From positions 1 to 44,977 of the forward strand of contig WQSP01000003.1 of NCBI GenBank assembly GCA_009787795.1: a DNA stretch of 44,977 nt, written 5' to 3'. Made by a program: the position numbers and the translations under genes. This stretch comes from Treponema sp. (GTDB lineage: Bacteria > Spirochaetota > Spirochaetia > Treponematales > Breznakiellaceae). The notes below the pieces were generated by a model. It was given only the letters and a program-made list of their open reading frames with translations. It was not told the origin of the DNA and did not search any database. The first letter of the stretch is position 1, and the number at the start of each line of letters is the position of its first letter. Positions 8,470 to 15,491 of the stretch are shown in pieces.

Positions 8470-9328
8470 TTCCCGCAAACTCCTTTGCAAATTTTTCATT
8501 GTCGAATGTTTCGATATCGGTGTATTTTTCTCCTGTGCAAACGTATGCAACAGGCAGATTCAATTCCGATGCGAGCGAAAATACAACTCCGCCTTTTGCT
8601 GTGGAATCGTATTTTGTAAGTATAACGCCGTCAATATTAACCGCAGAATTGAATATTTCCGCCTGCGAGAAGGCGTTTCTGCCGGTTGTCGCGTCAAGCA
8701 CAAGGTACTTTAAACAGCGAATGTCCGCCGACTTGGATTCTACAACCCTGTCGATTTTTTTCAGTTCTTCCACCAGCGACGATTTTGTGTGCATCCTTCC
8801 TGCGGTATCCGCAATTATCACATCCGCTCCGCCCGACAAGGCGGCTTCCAGCGCGTCGTACACAACAGCCGCAGGATCGCCGCCCTGCTTGTGCGCAACA
8901 ACGCGAACATTCAATTTTTCGCCGTGTATTTTAAGCTGATCTATTGCCGCCGCCCTGAACGTATCCGCCGCGGCAAGAATTGTTTTTTTATTGTATTTAA
9001 CGTTAAAAAGATGCGACAGTTTTGCGGCTGTTGTGGTCTTGCCGACTCCGTTTACGCCCAAAATCAGAATTGCCGCCATTTTGTTTTCGTTTAAAAAAGA
9101 TGCCGCGGGTTTTGCCTTGTCAAGCTCTTCTTCCAGCAAAACGCACAGTTTGCGCATAACGTCGTGCGAATCCTTTTTGCAGCGTTCCTTTAACTGTTCT
9201 GTCATTTTATAGGCCTGCGCAGGGCCGAAATCGCCTTCTATCAGCAAATCGCACAAATCGTCAAAAGACTCTTCGCCAAGAGAAGTTTTGCCAAGAAAAA
9301 AATTTTTTAGTCTTTCGCCGAATTTCAT
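8462..9328 (-). CDS. ftsY: Signal recognition particle receptor FtsY
   Basis: FtsY docks the SRP-ribosome complex at the inner membrane for co-translational insertion. The 288 residues contain a short helical N domain (about 1-85) and the SRP GTPase G domain: P-loop GVNGVGKTTTAAKLS, DTFRAAAIDQL, G3 DTAGRMH, G4 LTKYDSTAKGG and a closing SELNLPVAYVCTGEK segment. The acidic A domain of E. coli FtsY is absent, as in many bacteria. The ATG at 9328 is preceded by AGGA and overlaps the stop of the upstream gene as ATGA. FtsY in one transcript with lipoprotein exporter genes fits a shared envelope-biogenesis role. Confidence 0.96.
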   Translation of the reverse strand: MKFGERLKNFFLGKTSLGEESFDDLCDLLIEGDFGPAQAYKMTEQLKERCKKDSHDVMRKLCVLLEEELDKAKPAASFLNENKMAAILILGVNGVGKTTTAAKLSHLFNVKYNKKTILAAADTFRAAAIDQLKIHGEKLNVRVVAHKQGGDPAAVVYDALEAALSGGADVIIADTAGRMHTKSSLVEELKKIDRVVESKSADIRCLKYLVLDATTGRNAFSQAEIFNSAVNIDGVILTKYDSTAKGGVVFSLASELNLPVAYVCTGEKYTDIETFDNEKFAKEFAGIE

Positions 9329-10872
9329 TCTTTTTTTTCCTGAAGTTCCTCTTCAATTTCAATTGTTTCCGGTATTTCCGTTTGATAATGCCGAATTCCC
9401 GGCGTAGTGGAGGCGACACGGGTTGCGCCCCTGTTTGCGGCATGCAAATATCTTATCAGCCTGTAAATGCAATATGCTCCCGTGACTCCCAGCGCAATCA
9501 GCGAACCGTTATGAATATTGTAGGCGATGTTATAATTTGCCGCAAATTCGTCGCTGTAATTTCCTGTGCTTGCAACGACAGAATAGCCTGTAAGCGAATA
9601 ATAGCTAAGCCATGCGGTAATCCCCGATATCCACACTCCGCCCCAAGACCAATAATAATGACGGCGCATTCTGTCCACGCGTCCGCTTTGCAAAGGCGGC
9701 GAAGCGTTCAACGAAAGACTCTGCGCAACTTCGGATGTTGCGGGAGTATGAAACACAACCGTGCCGCGCTGCAAATCGGATGTTTCCATTTCGACATACT
9801 CAAGAGTGTCAAGCGGAAGGCACAGCGTAAATGGAGCTTCTCCCACATACATTGCGCCGTGATAAATCCTGTTGTCACCGCTTCCGTATATTTCGACATC
9901 AACATATTCTATCGGGTTAAGGTTGATGTTTATTCTTGCAAGTTCTCCCGGTGCAAGGGAAGTTTCGAATGTCAGGCTTTCGTGATTGGGCGATGTCGCT
10001 GTTACCAAAATCGACCCGGGCGGAAATTCCATTACATTTGTTTCTCCCCTTCCTGCAAACGATCTGTTAATCAGGATAAGCGAATCCGAAGGCTGCGCAT
10101 TTATGGAGACTGCCGCAGGCGCGCTTCCGGAAAGCACAATGATCAATTTCCTTGTAATTTGTGCAATCGCGGTTTCAATATCTTCGTCCGAAAAGATTAT
10201 CGAATCCTGCCAGACAAACGCGCGCATGTACAAAGCGTAAAGTTTAACGCTTAAAACATACCTTCCGTGAAAATTGGAAATTGTGCCCGAAAGAAACGCG
10301 TCCACCCTTTGCGAAGAGCAAAACCTGCTCTCGCCTCCCTGTTGCGGCGGCGCGGGAAAAGACAAATCAATATTACCCTGTGTCAGTTTGAATACGGGTT
10401 GATTGTTGATTGCAGGCGCATTGCTTTCGGCTGTTTCAAGAGCGGTTCTTAAATTTTCGATCTCCTTGTCAAGCCTTTCGATGTTTCGCCTGTAACGCCA
10501 ATCGGGCTCGCCGCGAAACAGGAATTGCGATCTTTCCTCAATTTTTGCGGCAAGGGATCTGGCTGCCGCCGAACGTTCGCGCGTCCATGCATAATCTTCA
10601 TAATAGGCGTATTCGGGAAGGACTCTGGTTCTGTAACCAATCGAGGACAATTTGTCCACCAATTTTCTTTCGACCAAACCGGAAATGTTTACCCTGTTCG
10701 CGGGAAGGGAGCTTGAGTCAATGCCCGTTATGCACAAAACCCATTCGTTGTTTTGCGATGCGGCTTCCGCCGTTTGCGTCTCCGCCGCGCCCGATGCAAA
10801 AACCTGCAAAGCGCAAACCGCATATAAAATGCACAGCGGGAAAAAAACAGCCAAACGGACTTTGCCTTTCAA
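9325..10872 (-). CDS. PEGA-like membrane protein of unknown function
   Basis: This is a roughly 515-residue envelope protein. It opens with a signal sequence (VRLAVFFPLCILYAVCALQVFASGAAE). Next comes a region resembling a secreted enzyme-less domain (NEWVLCITGIDSSSLP), a coiled-coil-prone stretch (RYRRNIERLDKEIENLRTAL), then PEGA-like beta strands (about 255-380: AAVSINAQPSDSLILINRSF, LDTLEYVEMETS). Two membrane segments lie near the C-terminus (SWGGVWISGITAWLSYYSL and GSLIALGVTGAYCIYRLI), with a charged tail. No catalytic motif is visible. The track start (GTG at 10896) lacks a ribosome site; TTG at 10872-10870 has AAAGGGG five bases upstream, so I use it. It lies between prfB and ftsY, overlapping ftsY as ATGA. 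PEGA is an assignment by feel, moderate at best. Confidence 0.75.
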   Translation of the reverse strand: MKGKVRLAVFFPLCILYAVCALQVFASGAAETQTAEAASQNNEWVLCITGIDSSSLPANRVNISGLVERKLVDKLSSIGYRTRVLPEYAYYEDYAWTRERSAAARSLAAKIEERSQFLFRGEPDWRYRRNIERLDKEIENLRTALETAESNAPAINNQPVFKLTQGNIDLSFPAPPQQGGESRFCSSQRVDAFLSGTISNFHGRYVLSVKLYALYMRAFVWQDSIIFSDEDIETAIAQITRKLIIVLSGSAPAAVSINAQPSDSLILINRSFAGRGETNVMEFPPGSILVTATSPNHESLTFETSLAPGELARININLNPIEYVDVEIYGSGDNRIYHGAMYVGEAPFTLCLPLDTLEYVEMETSDLQRGTVVFHTPATSEVAQSLSLNASPPLQSGRVDRMRRHYYWSWGGVWISGITAWLSYYSLTGYSVVASTGNYSDEFAANYNIAYNIHNGSLIALGVTGAYCIYRLIRYLHAANRGATRVASTTPGIRHYQTEIPETIEIEEELQEKKE

Positions 10873-10912
10873 AAAATCCCCTTTATTGCGCGTCACGGCA
10901 ATTCGATGCGCG

Positions 10913-12035
10913 CTAATCCTGCGCGCTCTCGTCGTTGTTGCGCCATGAAAATTTCAAATATTCCTCGATGAAAGGATCGATGTCGCCGTCCATCACCGCC
11001 TGAATATTTCCCTTCTCCACTTTCGTCCTGTAATCTTTTACCATCGTGTACGGCTGAAACACATACGATCTGATCTGATTGCCCCAGGAAATGTCTTTTT
11101 TTTCCTGCGAAAACCTTGCGTTTTCCTTTTCCTTTTCCTGACGGTAATGCTCGTAGAGCCTTGCCTTTAACATGCTCATCGCGGTTGCGCGGTTCTTTAT
11201 CTGGCTGCGTTCGTTTTGGCAAGCCACGACAATTCCCGTAGGAAGATGCGTAAAACGAACCGCGCTGTCGGTCTTGTTTACATGCTGACCGCCCGCTCCC
11301 CCCGCGCGGTAAGTATCGACGCGCAGATCTTCGGGTTTTATTTCCACTTCAATTGTATCATCAATAACGGGAAAAAGGTAAACAGATGCAAACGAAGTGT
11401 GCCGCCTCGCGTTTGAATCGAACGGGCTTATCCTTACAAGCCTGTGAATGCCGGACTCGCCTTTCAAAAAACCGTAGGCATAATCGCCCTCCACCTTGCA
11501 GGTTGCGGATTTGATGCCGCCCTCGGCTTCCTGCCTGTCAACTTCTTCGACGGCAAAACCTTTTTGCTCCGCCCAGCGAAGGTACATGCGGTAAAGCATC
11601 TGCGACCAGTCGCAGGCTTCGGTTCCGCCCGCGCCCGAATGCACGGTAAGAAAGCAGGGGTTTTTGTCCACTTCGCCCGACATAAGCTCGACTATGTTGA
11701 GTTTTTCATATTGATCCGAAATGTTTTTAAGGGAGTTTTCGATCCCGGCGCTTTCGCTCTCGTCTTTTGCATCCCTTGCAAGTTCAAAGAGCGTTTGCAA
11801 ATCGGTAATTTCGCTGTTTAGCGCCTTCCACGGCTCATATCGGTTTTTTAGGCTTTTAAGCGAAGCCATTGTCTTGTCGACATTTTCCTGATCGTTCCAA
11901 AAACCGCTCTCGGCGGTTTTTGCCTCGATTTCCGCTATACGCTGCGCAAAACGTGCGTCTTCAAAGACGCCTCCATGTTTCGTTTATTTTTTTGTACAAA
12001 TCACTGACGGGCGCACCCAATTCGGCAAGTTCCAT
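10913..12035 (-). CDS. prfB: Peptide chain release factor 2, expressed by programmed +1 frameshift
   Basis: RF2 ends translation at UGA and UAA. The gene is split over two frames. The first 24 codons (MELAELGAP...ETWRRL) run from ATG 12035 to CTT at 11966-11964, followed by in-frame TGA at 11963-11961. Skipping one base continues as E-D-A-R-F-A-Q through 10913, giving about 373 residues, the normal RF2 length. Domain evidence includes the tripeptide-anticodon motif SPF in RISPFDSNARRHTSFA and the peptidyl-hydrolysis motif in AGGAGGQHVNKTDSAVR. The start has AGAGG six bases upstream. The track ORF at 10913-11869 is only the piece after an internal methionine, and the track ORF 11961-12203 is the zero-frame head. 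It is the first gene of a seven-gene minus-strand operon. Confidence 0.95.
11899..11921 (-). other. Perfect 9-bp hairpin with T5 inside prfB, possible intragenic attenuator
   Basis: The bases AAAAACCGC, a five-base loop and GCGGTTTTT form a perfect inverted repeat, about 40 bases downstream of the frameshift TGA in the coding sequence (encoding KTAESGF). The GC core is only four pairs and the T5 run is paired with A5, so it is at best a weak terminator. It may simply be a by-product of the coding sequence. Confidence 0.35.
11957..11976 (-). promoter_or_regulatory. prfB programmed +1 frameshift signal
   Basis: On the mRNA strand the site reads GGAGGCGTCTTTGAAGAC: an internal Shine-Dalgarno-like GGAGG, a three-base spacer, then the slippery CTT followed by TGA. 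This is the classical RF2 autoregulatory arrangement, with E. coli using the same spacing before CTTTGAC. When RF2 is scarce, the ribosome pauses at UGA and slips +1 to read GAA. The base after TGA is A rather than the preferred C. Confidence 0.93.
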
Positions 12036-12051
12036 GATTACCTCTGCATAA

Positions 12052-12080
12052 ATGATAGGGTAAAACACAATAATTTTCAA
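12052..12080 (-). promoter_or_regulatory. Sigma-70-type promoter for the prfB operon
   Basis: On the minus strand TTGAAA (12080-12075), a 17-base spacer and TATCAT (12057-12052) precede the prfB ATG at 12035. Both boxes are close to consensus and the spacing is ideal. It should drive the whole prfB-to-lolE unit. Confidence 0.65.
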
Positions 12081-12098
12081 CTGCAAACAACGCATCCT

Positions 12099-12126
12099 TG
12101 TGTACCAAATCCGCAAAAAATGATAA
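12099..12126 (+). promoter_or_regulatory. Possible weak promoter for alaS
   Basis: TTGTGT, about 17 bases, then TGATAA lie just upstream of the alaS ATG at 12136. The -10 match is poor. If used, transcription would start within a few bases of the ATG, and no Shine-Dalgarno sequence is visible, so the message could be nearly leaderless. Confidence 0.3.
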
Positions 12127-12135
12127 CATACCGGC

Positions 12136-13950
12136 ATGAAAAGATTAACGGCTGACGAACTTCGCGGCAAATATGTCAACTTCTTTGTGTCCAAGGGGCA
12201 CACGCAGATTCAGGGAAAATCCCTAATACCGGAAAACGACCCCACCGCGCTTTTTACAATGGCAGGGATGCATCCCCTGGTTCCCTATCTTTCGGGACAG
12301 GAACATCCTGCGGGAAAAAGGCTTACCGATTTTCAAAAGTGCATTCGCACAAGCGATATCGACAGCGTGGGAGATCCAAGCCATCTTACCTTTTTTGAAA
12401 TGCTCGGAAACTGGTCTTTGGGAGATTATTTTAAGGAAGAAACGATTAAAATGAGCTTTGAATTTTTAACTTCGCCCGATTGGCTTAACATACCATTGGA
12501 TAAATTGGGAGTGACTGTATTTGAAGGCGAAGATGGCATACCCAAAGACGACGAATCGGCCTCCATCTGGAAAAGCCTTGGCGTTACGCGAATTTCATAC
12601 CTTCCGCGCGAAGACAATTGGTGGGGACCTGCAGGCACCACGGGTCCATGCGGCCCTGATACCGAAATGTTTTATTATATGGGAGATGCTCCCTGCAGCG
12701 CGGATTGCAAACCGGGATGCCCGTGCAACAAATGGCTTGAAATCTGGAACGACGTTTTCATGCAGTACAACAAAAACGCATCGGGGGAATACGAACCTCT
12801 TTCAAGAAAATGCGTCGATACGGGAATGGGCATCGAAAGAACGGTAACCGTTTTGAACGGAAAATCGTCTGTTTATGATACGGAAATTTTTGCGGATATT
12901 TTGGGCGCAATAGAAAAAGCGTCGGGCGTAAGTTATAAAAGCGGCGCGGCGGGCGAAACGGACAAGTCGATTCGAATTATCGCGGATCATGTGCGCTCCT
13001 CCACTTTTATTTTAGGCGACCCTAAAGCTGTAAGCCCTTCCAATGTGGGAGCGGGTTATGTCCTAAGAAGATTGATCCGCCGCGCCGTGCGTCACGGGCG
13101 AAAACTTTCTGCAAACGAAATGAGACTTTCTCCAATCGCCGAAGTTGTTATCAATCAATTTAAGGAAGCGTACCCGGAGTTAAAAGAAAATTCCGGTTTT
13201 ATATTGAAGGAGCTCGACAAGGAAGAAGACAAGTTCATGGAGACACTTCAAAAAGGCGAGCATGAATTTGAAAAACTTCTTCCCAATCTTTTAAAAGACC
13301 CAAGAAAAATAATGTCGGGCAGGCTCGCTTTCAAACTGTATGACACATACGGTTTCCCCATCGAACTTACGGAAGAACTTGCCGCGGAATCCGGAATGAC
13401 CGTAAACCGGGAAGAGTTTGAAGACGCGTTCAAAAAGCATCAGGAGTTGTCCAGGTCGCAAAGCGGACAGGCATTCAAAGGCGGGCTTGGCGATCAGGGC
13501 GAAGAAGCGGTTAAATATCACACCGCCACTCACCTTTTGCACAAGGCGTTAAAAATCGTATTGGGGGATCACGTCGCCCAAAAGGGAAGCAATATCACGG
13601 CGGAAAGGCTTCGCTTCGATTTTGCAAATGACGCGCCCATGACAAGCGCTCAAATCAAGGCGGTTGAAGACATTGTAAACGATCAAATAAGGAAGAATTT
13701 GCCTGTCTCGATGGAAACAATGGGAATCGACGAAGCAAAAGCTTCGGGCGCAATAGCCCTTTTCGGCGAAAAATACGAAGCGCAGGTAAAAGTTTATACA
13801 ATTGGCGCATCATCCTCCGATTTTTTTACAAAAGAAGTCTGCGGAGGGCCTCATGTAGAGCGTACAGGCGTTTTGGGTTCGTTTAAAATTCAAAAAGAGC
13901 AATCTTCCTCTGCGGGAGTGCGCCGAATCAGGGCAGTTCTTGAGCCGTAA
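12136..13950 (+). CDS. alaS: Alanyl-tRNA synthetase, short spirochaete form
   Basis: This enzyme charges tRNA-Ala. The 604 residues contain the class II catalytic core (ELRGKYVNFFVSKGH motif region; FTMAGMHPLVPYL; GPCGPDTEMFYYMG), the tRNA recognition region (about 250-450) and the editing domain (HTATHLLHKAL and the zinc-ligand CGGPHVERTG). It ends right after the editing domain. Typical bacterial AlaRS is about 870 residues with a C-terminal DHHA1/C-Ala domain, which is missing here. The reading frame is intact to a clean stop and the sequence downstream encodes a different gene, so this is a natural short form. Such short enzymes are known in Borrelia and Treponema. It is divergent from prfB across a 100-base gap. 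The ATG has no obvious ribosome site. Confidence 0.96.
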   Translation: MKRLTADELRGKYVNFFVSKGHTQIQGKSLIPENDPTALFTMAGMHPLVPYLSGQEHPAGKRLTDFQKCIRTSDIDSVGDPSHLTFFEMLGNWSLGDYFKEETIKMSFEFLTSPDWLNIPLDKLGVTVFEGEDGIPKDDESASIWKSLGVTRISYLPREDNWWGPAGTTGPCGPDTEMFYYMGDAPCSADCKPGCPCNKWLEIWNDVFMQYNKNASGEYEPLSRKCVDTGMGIERTVTVLNGKSSVYDTEIFADILGAIEKASGVSYKSGAAGETDKSIRIIADHVRSSTFILGDPKAVSPSNVGAGYVLRRLIRRAVRHGRKLSANEMRLSPIAEVVINQFKEAYPELKENSGFILKELDKEEDKFMETLQKGEHEFEKLLPNLLKDPRKIMSGRLAFKLYDTYGFPIELTEELAAESGMTVNREEFEDAFKKHQELSRSQSGQAFKGGLGDQGEEAVKYHTATHLLHKALKIVLGDHVAQKGSNITAERLRFDFANDAPMTSAQIKAVEDIVNDQIRKNLPVSMETMGIDEAKASGAIALFGEKYEAQVKVYTIGASSSDFFTKEVCGGPHVERTGVLGSFKIQKEQSSSAGVRRIRAVLEP

Positions 13951-13959
13951 CCACATACT

Positions 13960-13988
13960 AGTCTTTTTTGTTTAATTTGTGTTATATT
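13960..13988 (+). promoter_or_regulatory. Possible promoter for the SurA-like gene
   Basis: A TATATT box at 13983-13988 lies in the AT-rich 56-base gap after alaS, 18 bases before the start at 14007. No convincing -35 box is seen at the right distance (AGTCTT). An internal T6 run after the alaS stop has no hairpin before it, so I do not call a terminator. Confidence 0.35.
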
Positions 13989-14006
13989 AGTAATGGAAGG
14001 GAAAAA

Positions 14007-15047
14007 ATGAAAAAAGCTTTTTTAACATTATTGGGCATTTTAATAGCGTTTTCCGGTTTTTCGCAAGCCGGTTTGCAGCCTGCGGCAACAATCAACCTGA
14101 TCAGGACAGAAGCAATAACCGTAGGTCAGCTTCGGGTTGAAGTCGAGCGCATGCAGAGATCGACAAACCGCACGCTGACACAGGCAGAGCGCCTTCAAGT
14201 GCTGGATGTAATGATAAACGAACGTCTCGTTCTTCAGGCTGCGGAGCGCGACAGGGTAACGATAACAGACAACGAAGTGAATCAGCAGATACAGCAATTT
14301 CGCTCAAGCATGGCGCAGCAGATTGGCAGACAGCCGACAGACGCGGAATTTGCGCAAGCCGTAACTGCGGAAAGCGGTCTTGATGTTCCCGCTTTCAGGG
14401 ATCAGCTAAGAAGACAGATGCTTGTCCAAAAATACCTGATGCACAGAAAACGCGATTTGATAGAATCCGTAAGGGCTCCGACAGAAGCGGAAATTGCAGC
14501 CGAATATGCGCTTAGAAGAAGCGAACTTGTACGCCCCGATACCATTCGCTTTACGATGATAATGGTTCCGTTCGGCTCCGATGCCGCCGCAAGACAGAGG
14601 GCAAGAACTTTGGCGGAATCGCTTGTCCGCGAAATCAACAGCGATCCTTCAAGATTCGACGAAGTTGCATCGCGCAGCGTTGCGCCCAATTCCGGCTTTC
14701 AGGCGGGAGACGCAGGATACATTCCGAGGAATCCCGAAGCTCGTCAGGTATTGGGTCAGGAATTTTTGGATGCCGCATTTGCGTTAAGACAGGGACAGGT
14801 TTCGCGCCTTATAGAAGGCGTTCAGGGTTTTCAGATAATAAAAGTAACGGAAAATTACGCTTCCAGGCAGCTTGAATTAACCGACATTTTGCAGCTTGGA
14901 ACAAGAATTACGGTTAGGGATTACATCGGTCAGATGCTGTTAAGCCAAAGACAACAGGCAATATTGGCGCAGGCAAGCCAGGAACTTGTTTCCGAACTCA
15001 GAACGGGAAGAAGTTTTCAGGTGTTCGAAAACAACATAAACTGGTAA
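14007..15047 (+). CDS. SurA/PrsA-like periplasmic peptidyl-prolyl isomerase
   Basis: This periplasmic foldase has a cleaved signal peptide (MKKAFLTLLGILIAFSGFSQA). A SurA_N-type helical region follows (about 30-165: LQVLDVMINERLVLQAAERD, TDNEVNQQIQQF), then one parvulin domain (about 175-280: IRFTMIMVPF, FDEVASRSVAPNSGFQAGDAGYI, GVQGFQIIKVTENY), then a C-terminal helix. That order matches SurA-type chaperones, which escort outer-membrane proteins. The track start at 13968 is 13 codons too early. ATG 14007 has GGAAGGG just upstream and begins the signal peptide. In T. pallidum I recall a similar protein (TpN39b) between alaS and nusB. It may serve the TonB-dependent receptor encoded further on, which is inference only. 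Confidence 0.88.
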   Translation: MKKAFLTLLGILIAFSGFSQAGLQPAATINLIRTEAITVGQLRVEVERMQRSTNRTLTQAERLQVLDVMINERLVLQAAERDRVTITDNEVNQQIQQFRSSMAQQIGRQPTDAEFAQAVTAESGLDVPAFRDQLRRQMLVQKYLMHRKRDLIESVRAPTEAEIAAEYALRRSELVRPDTIRFTMIMVPFGSDAAARQRARTLAESLVREINSDPSRFDEVASRSVAPNSGFQAGDAGYIPRNPEARQVLGQEFLDAAFALRQGQVSRLIEGVQGFQIIKVTENYASRQLELTDILQLGTRITVRDYIGQMLLSQRQQAILAQASQELVSELRTGRSFQVFENNINW

Positions 15048-15059
15048 CAGGTCTTGTGA

Positions 15060-15491
15060 ATGGCATCCAGGCGAAAAGGCCGAATACTTGCTTTTCAGGC
15101 TCTTTACTTTTGGGAATCAAACCGCGTTTCCGTTGAGGAACTATCGCGTTTCGATTGGCTGGAAGAGGAAAAATTAAAAAAACTTGACGAATCGATGGCG
15201 GCTTTTTCGCGGTTGATCGTTGCAGGTACCGTCGAAAACATTGAAAGTATCGATAAAACAATCAGGGATCATCTTGTCAATTGGGACATTTCGCGCCTGA
15301 ACCGCGTCGATTTGGCGATCTTGAGAATTTCCGTTTTTTCATTAATGTATCAGAACGATTTTCCCCCTTCCATTGTCATTGACGAAGCGATAGGCATTTG
15401 CATGGAATATGGCGCGGACGATTCGTTTAAATTCATTAACGGCGTTCTTGACAACATACGAAAAACGGTCGAAAGAAAAGGCGACTCATGA
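15060..15491 (+). CDS. nusB: Transcription antitermination factor NusB
   Basis: NusB binds boxA RNA with NusE and supports rRNA transcription antitermination. The 143 residues have the full all-helical family pattern: the Arg-rich N-terminus MASRRKGRILAFQALYFWE, then WDISRLNRVDLAILRISVFSL, and the C-terminal signature IVIDEAIGICMEYGADDSFKFINGVLD. Length is normal. It starts 12 bases after the SurA-like stop with only a weak ribosome site and overlaps the next gene as ATGA. Confidence 0.96.
   Translation: MASRRKGRILAFQALYFWESNRVSVEELSRFDWLEEEKLKKLDESMAAFSRLIVAGTVENIESIDKTIRDHLVNWDISRLNRVDLAILRISVFSLMYQNDFPPSIVIDEAIGICMEYGADDSFKFINGVLDNIRKTVERKGDS

Noticed and set aside
9382-10254. 290-residue plus-strand ORF
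   Set aside because: It lies antisense to the PEGA-like gene, has no ribosome site or family motif, and the minus-strand frame has a signal peptide and membrane segments.
11961-12203. 80-residue minus-strand ORF upstream of prfB
   Set aside because: Its last 24 codons are the zero-frame head of RF2 ending at the frameshift TGA; the part before the ATG at 12035 overlaps the promoter and alaS.
13951-13982. Terminator after alaS
   Set aside because: There is a T6 run and a short ACTAGT palindrome, but no stable stem directly before the T run.
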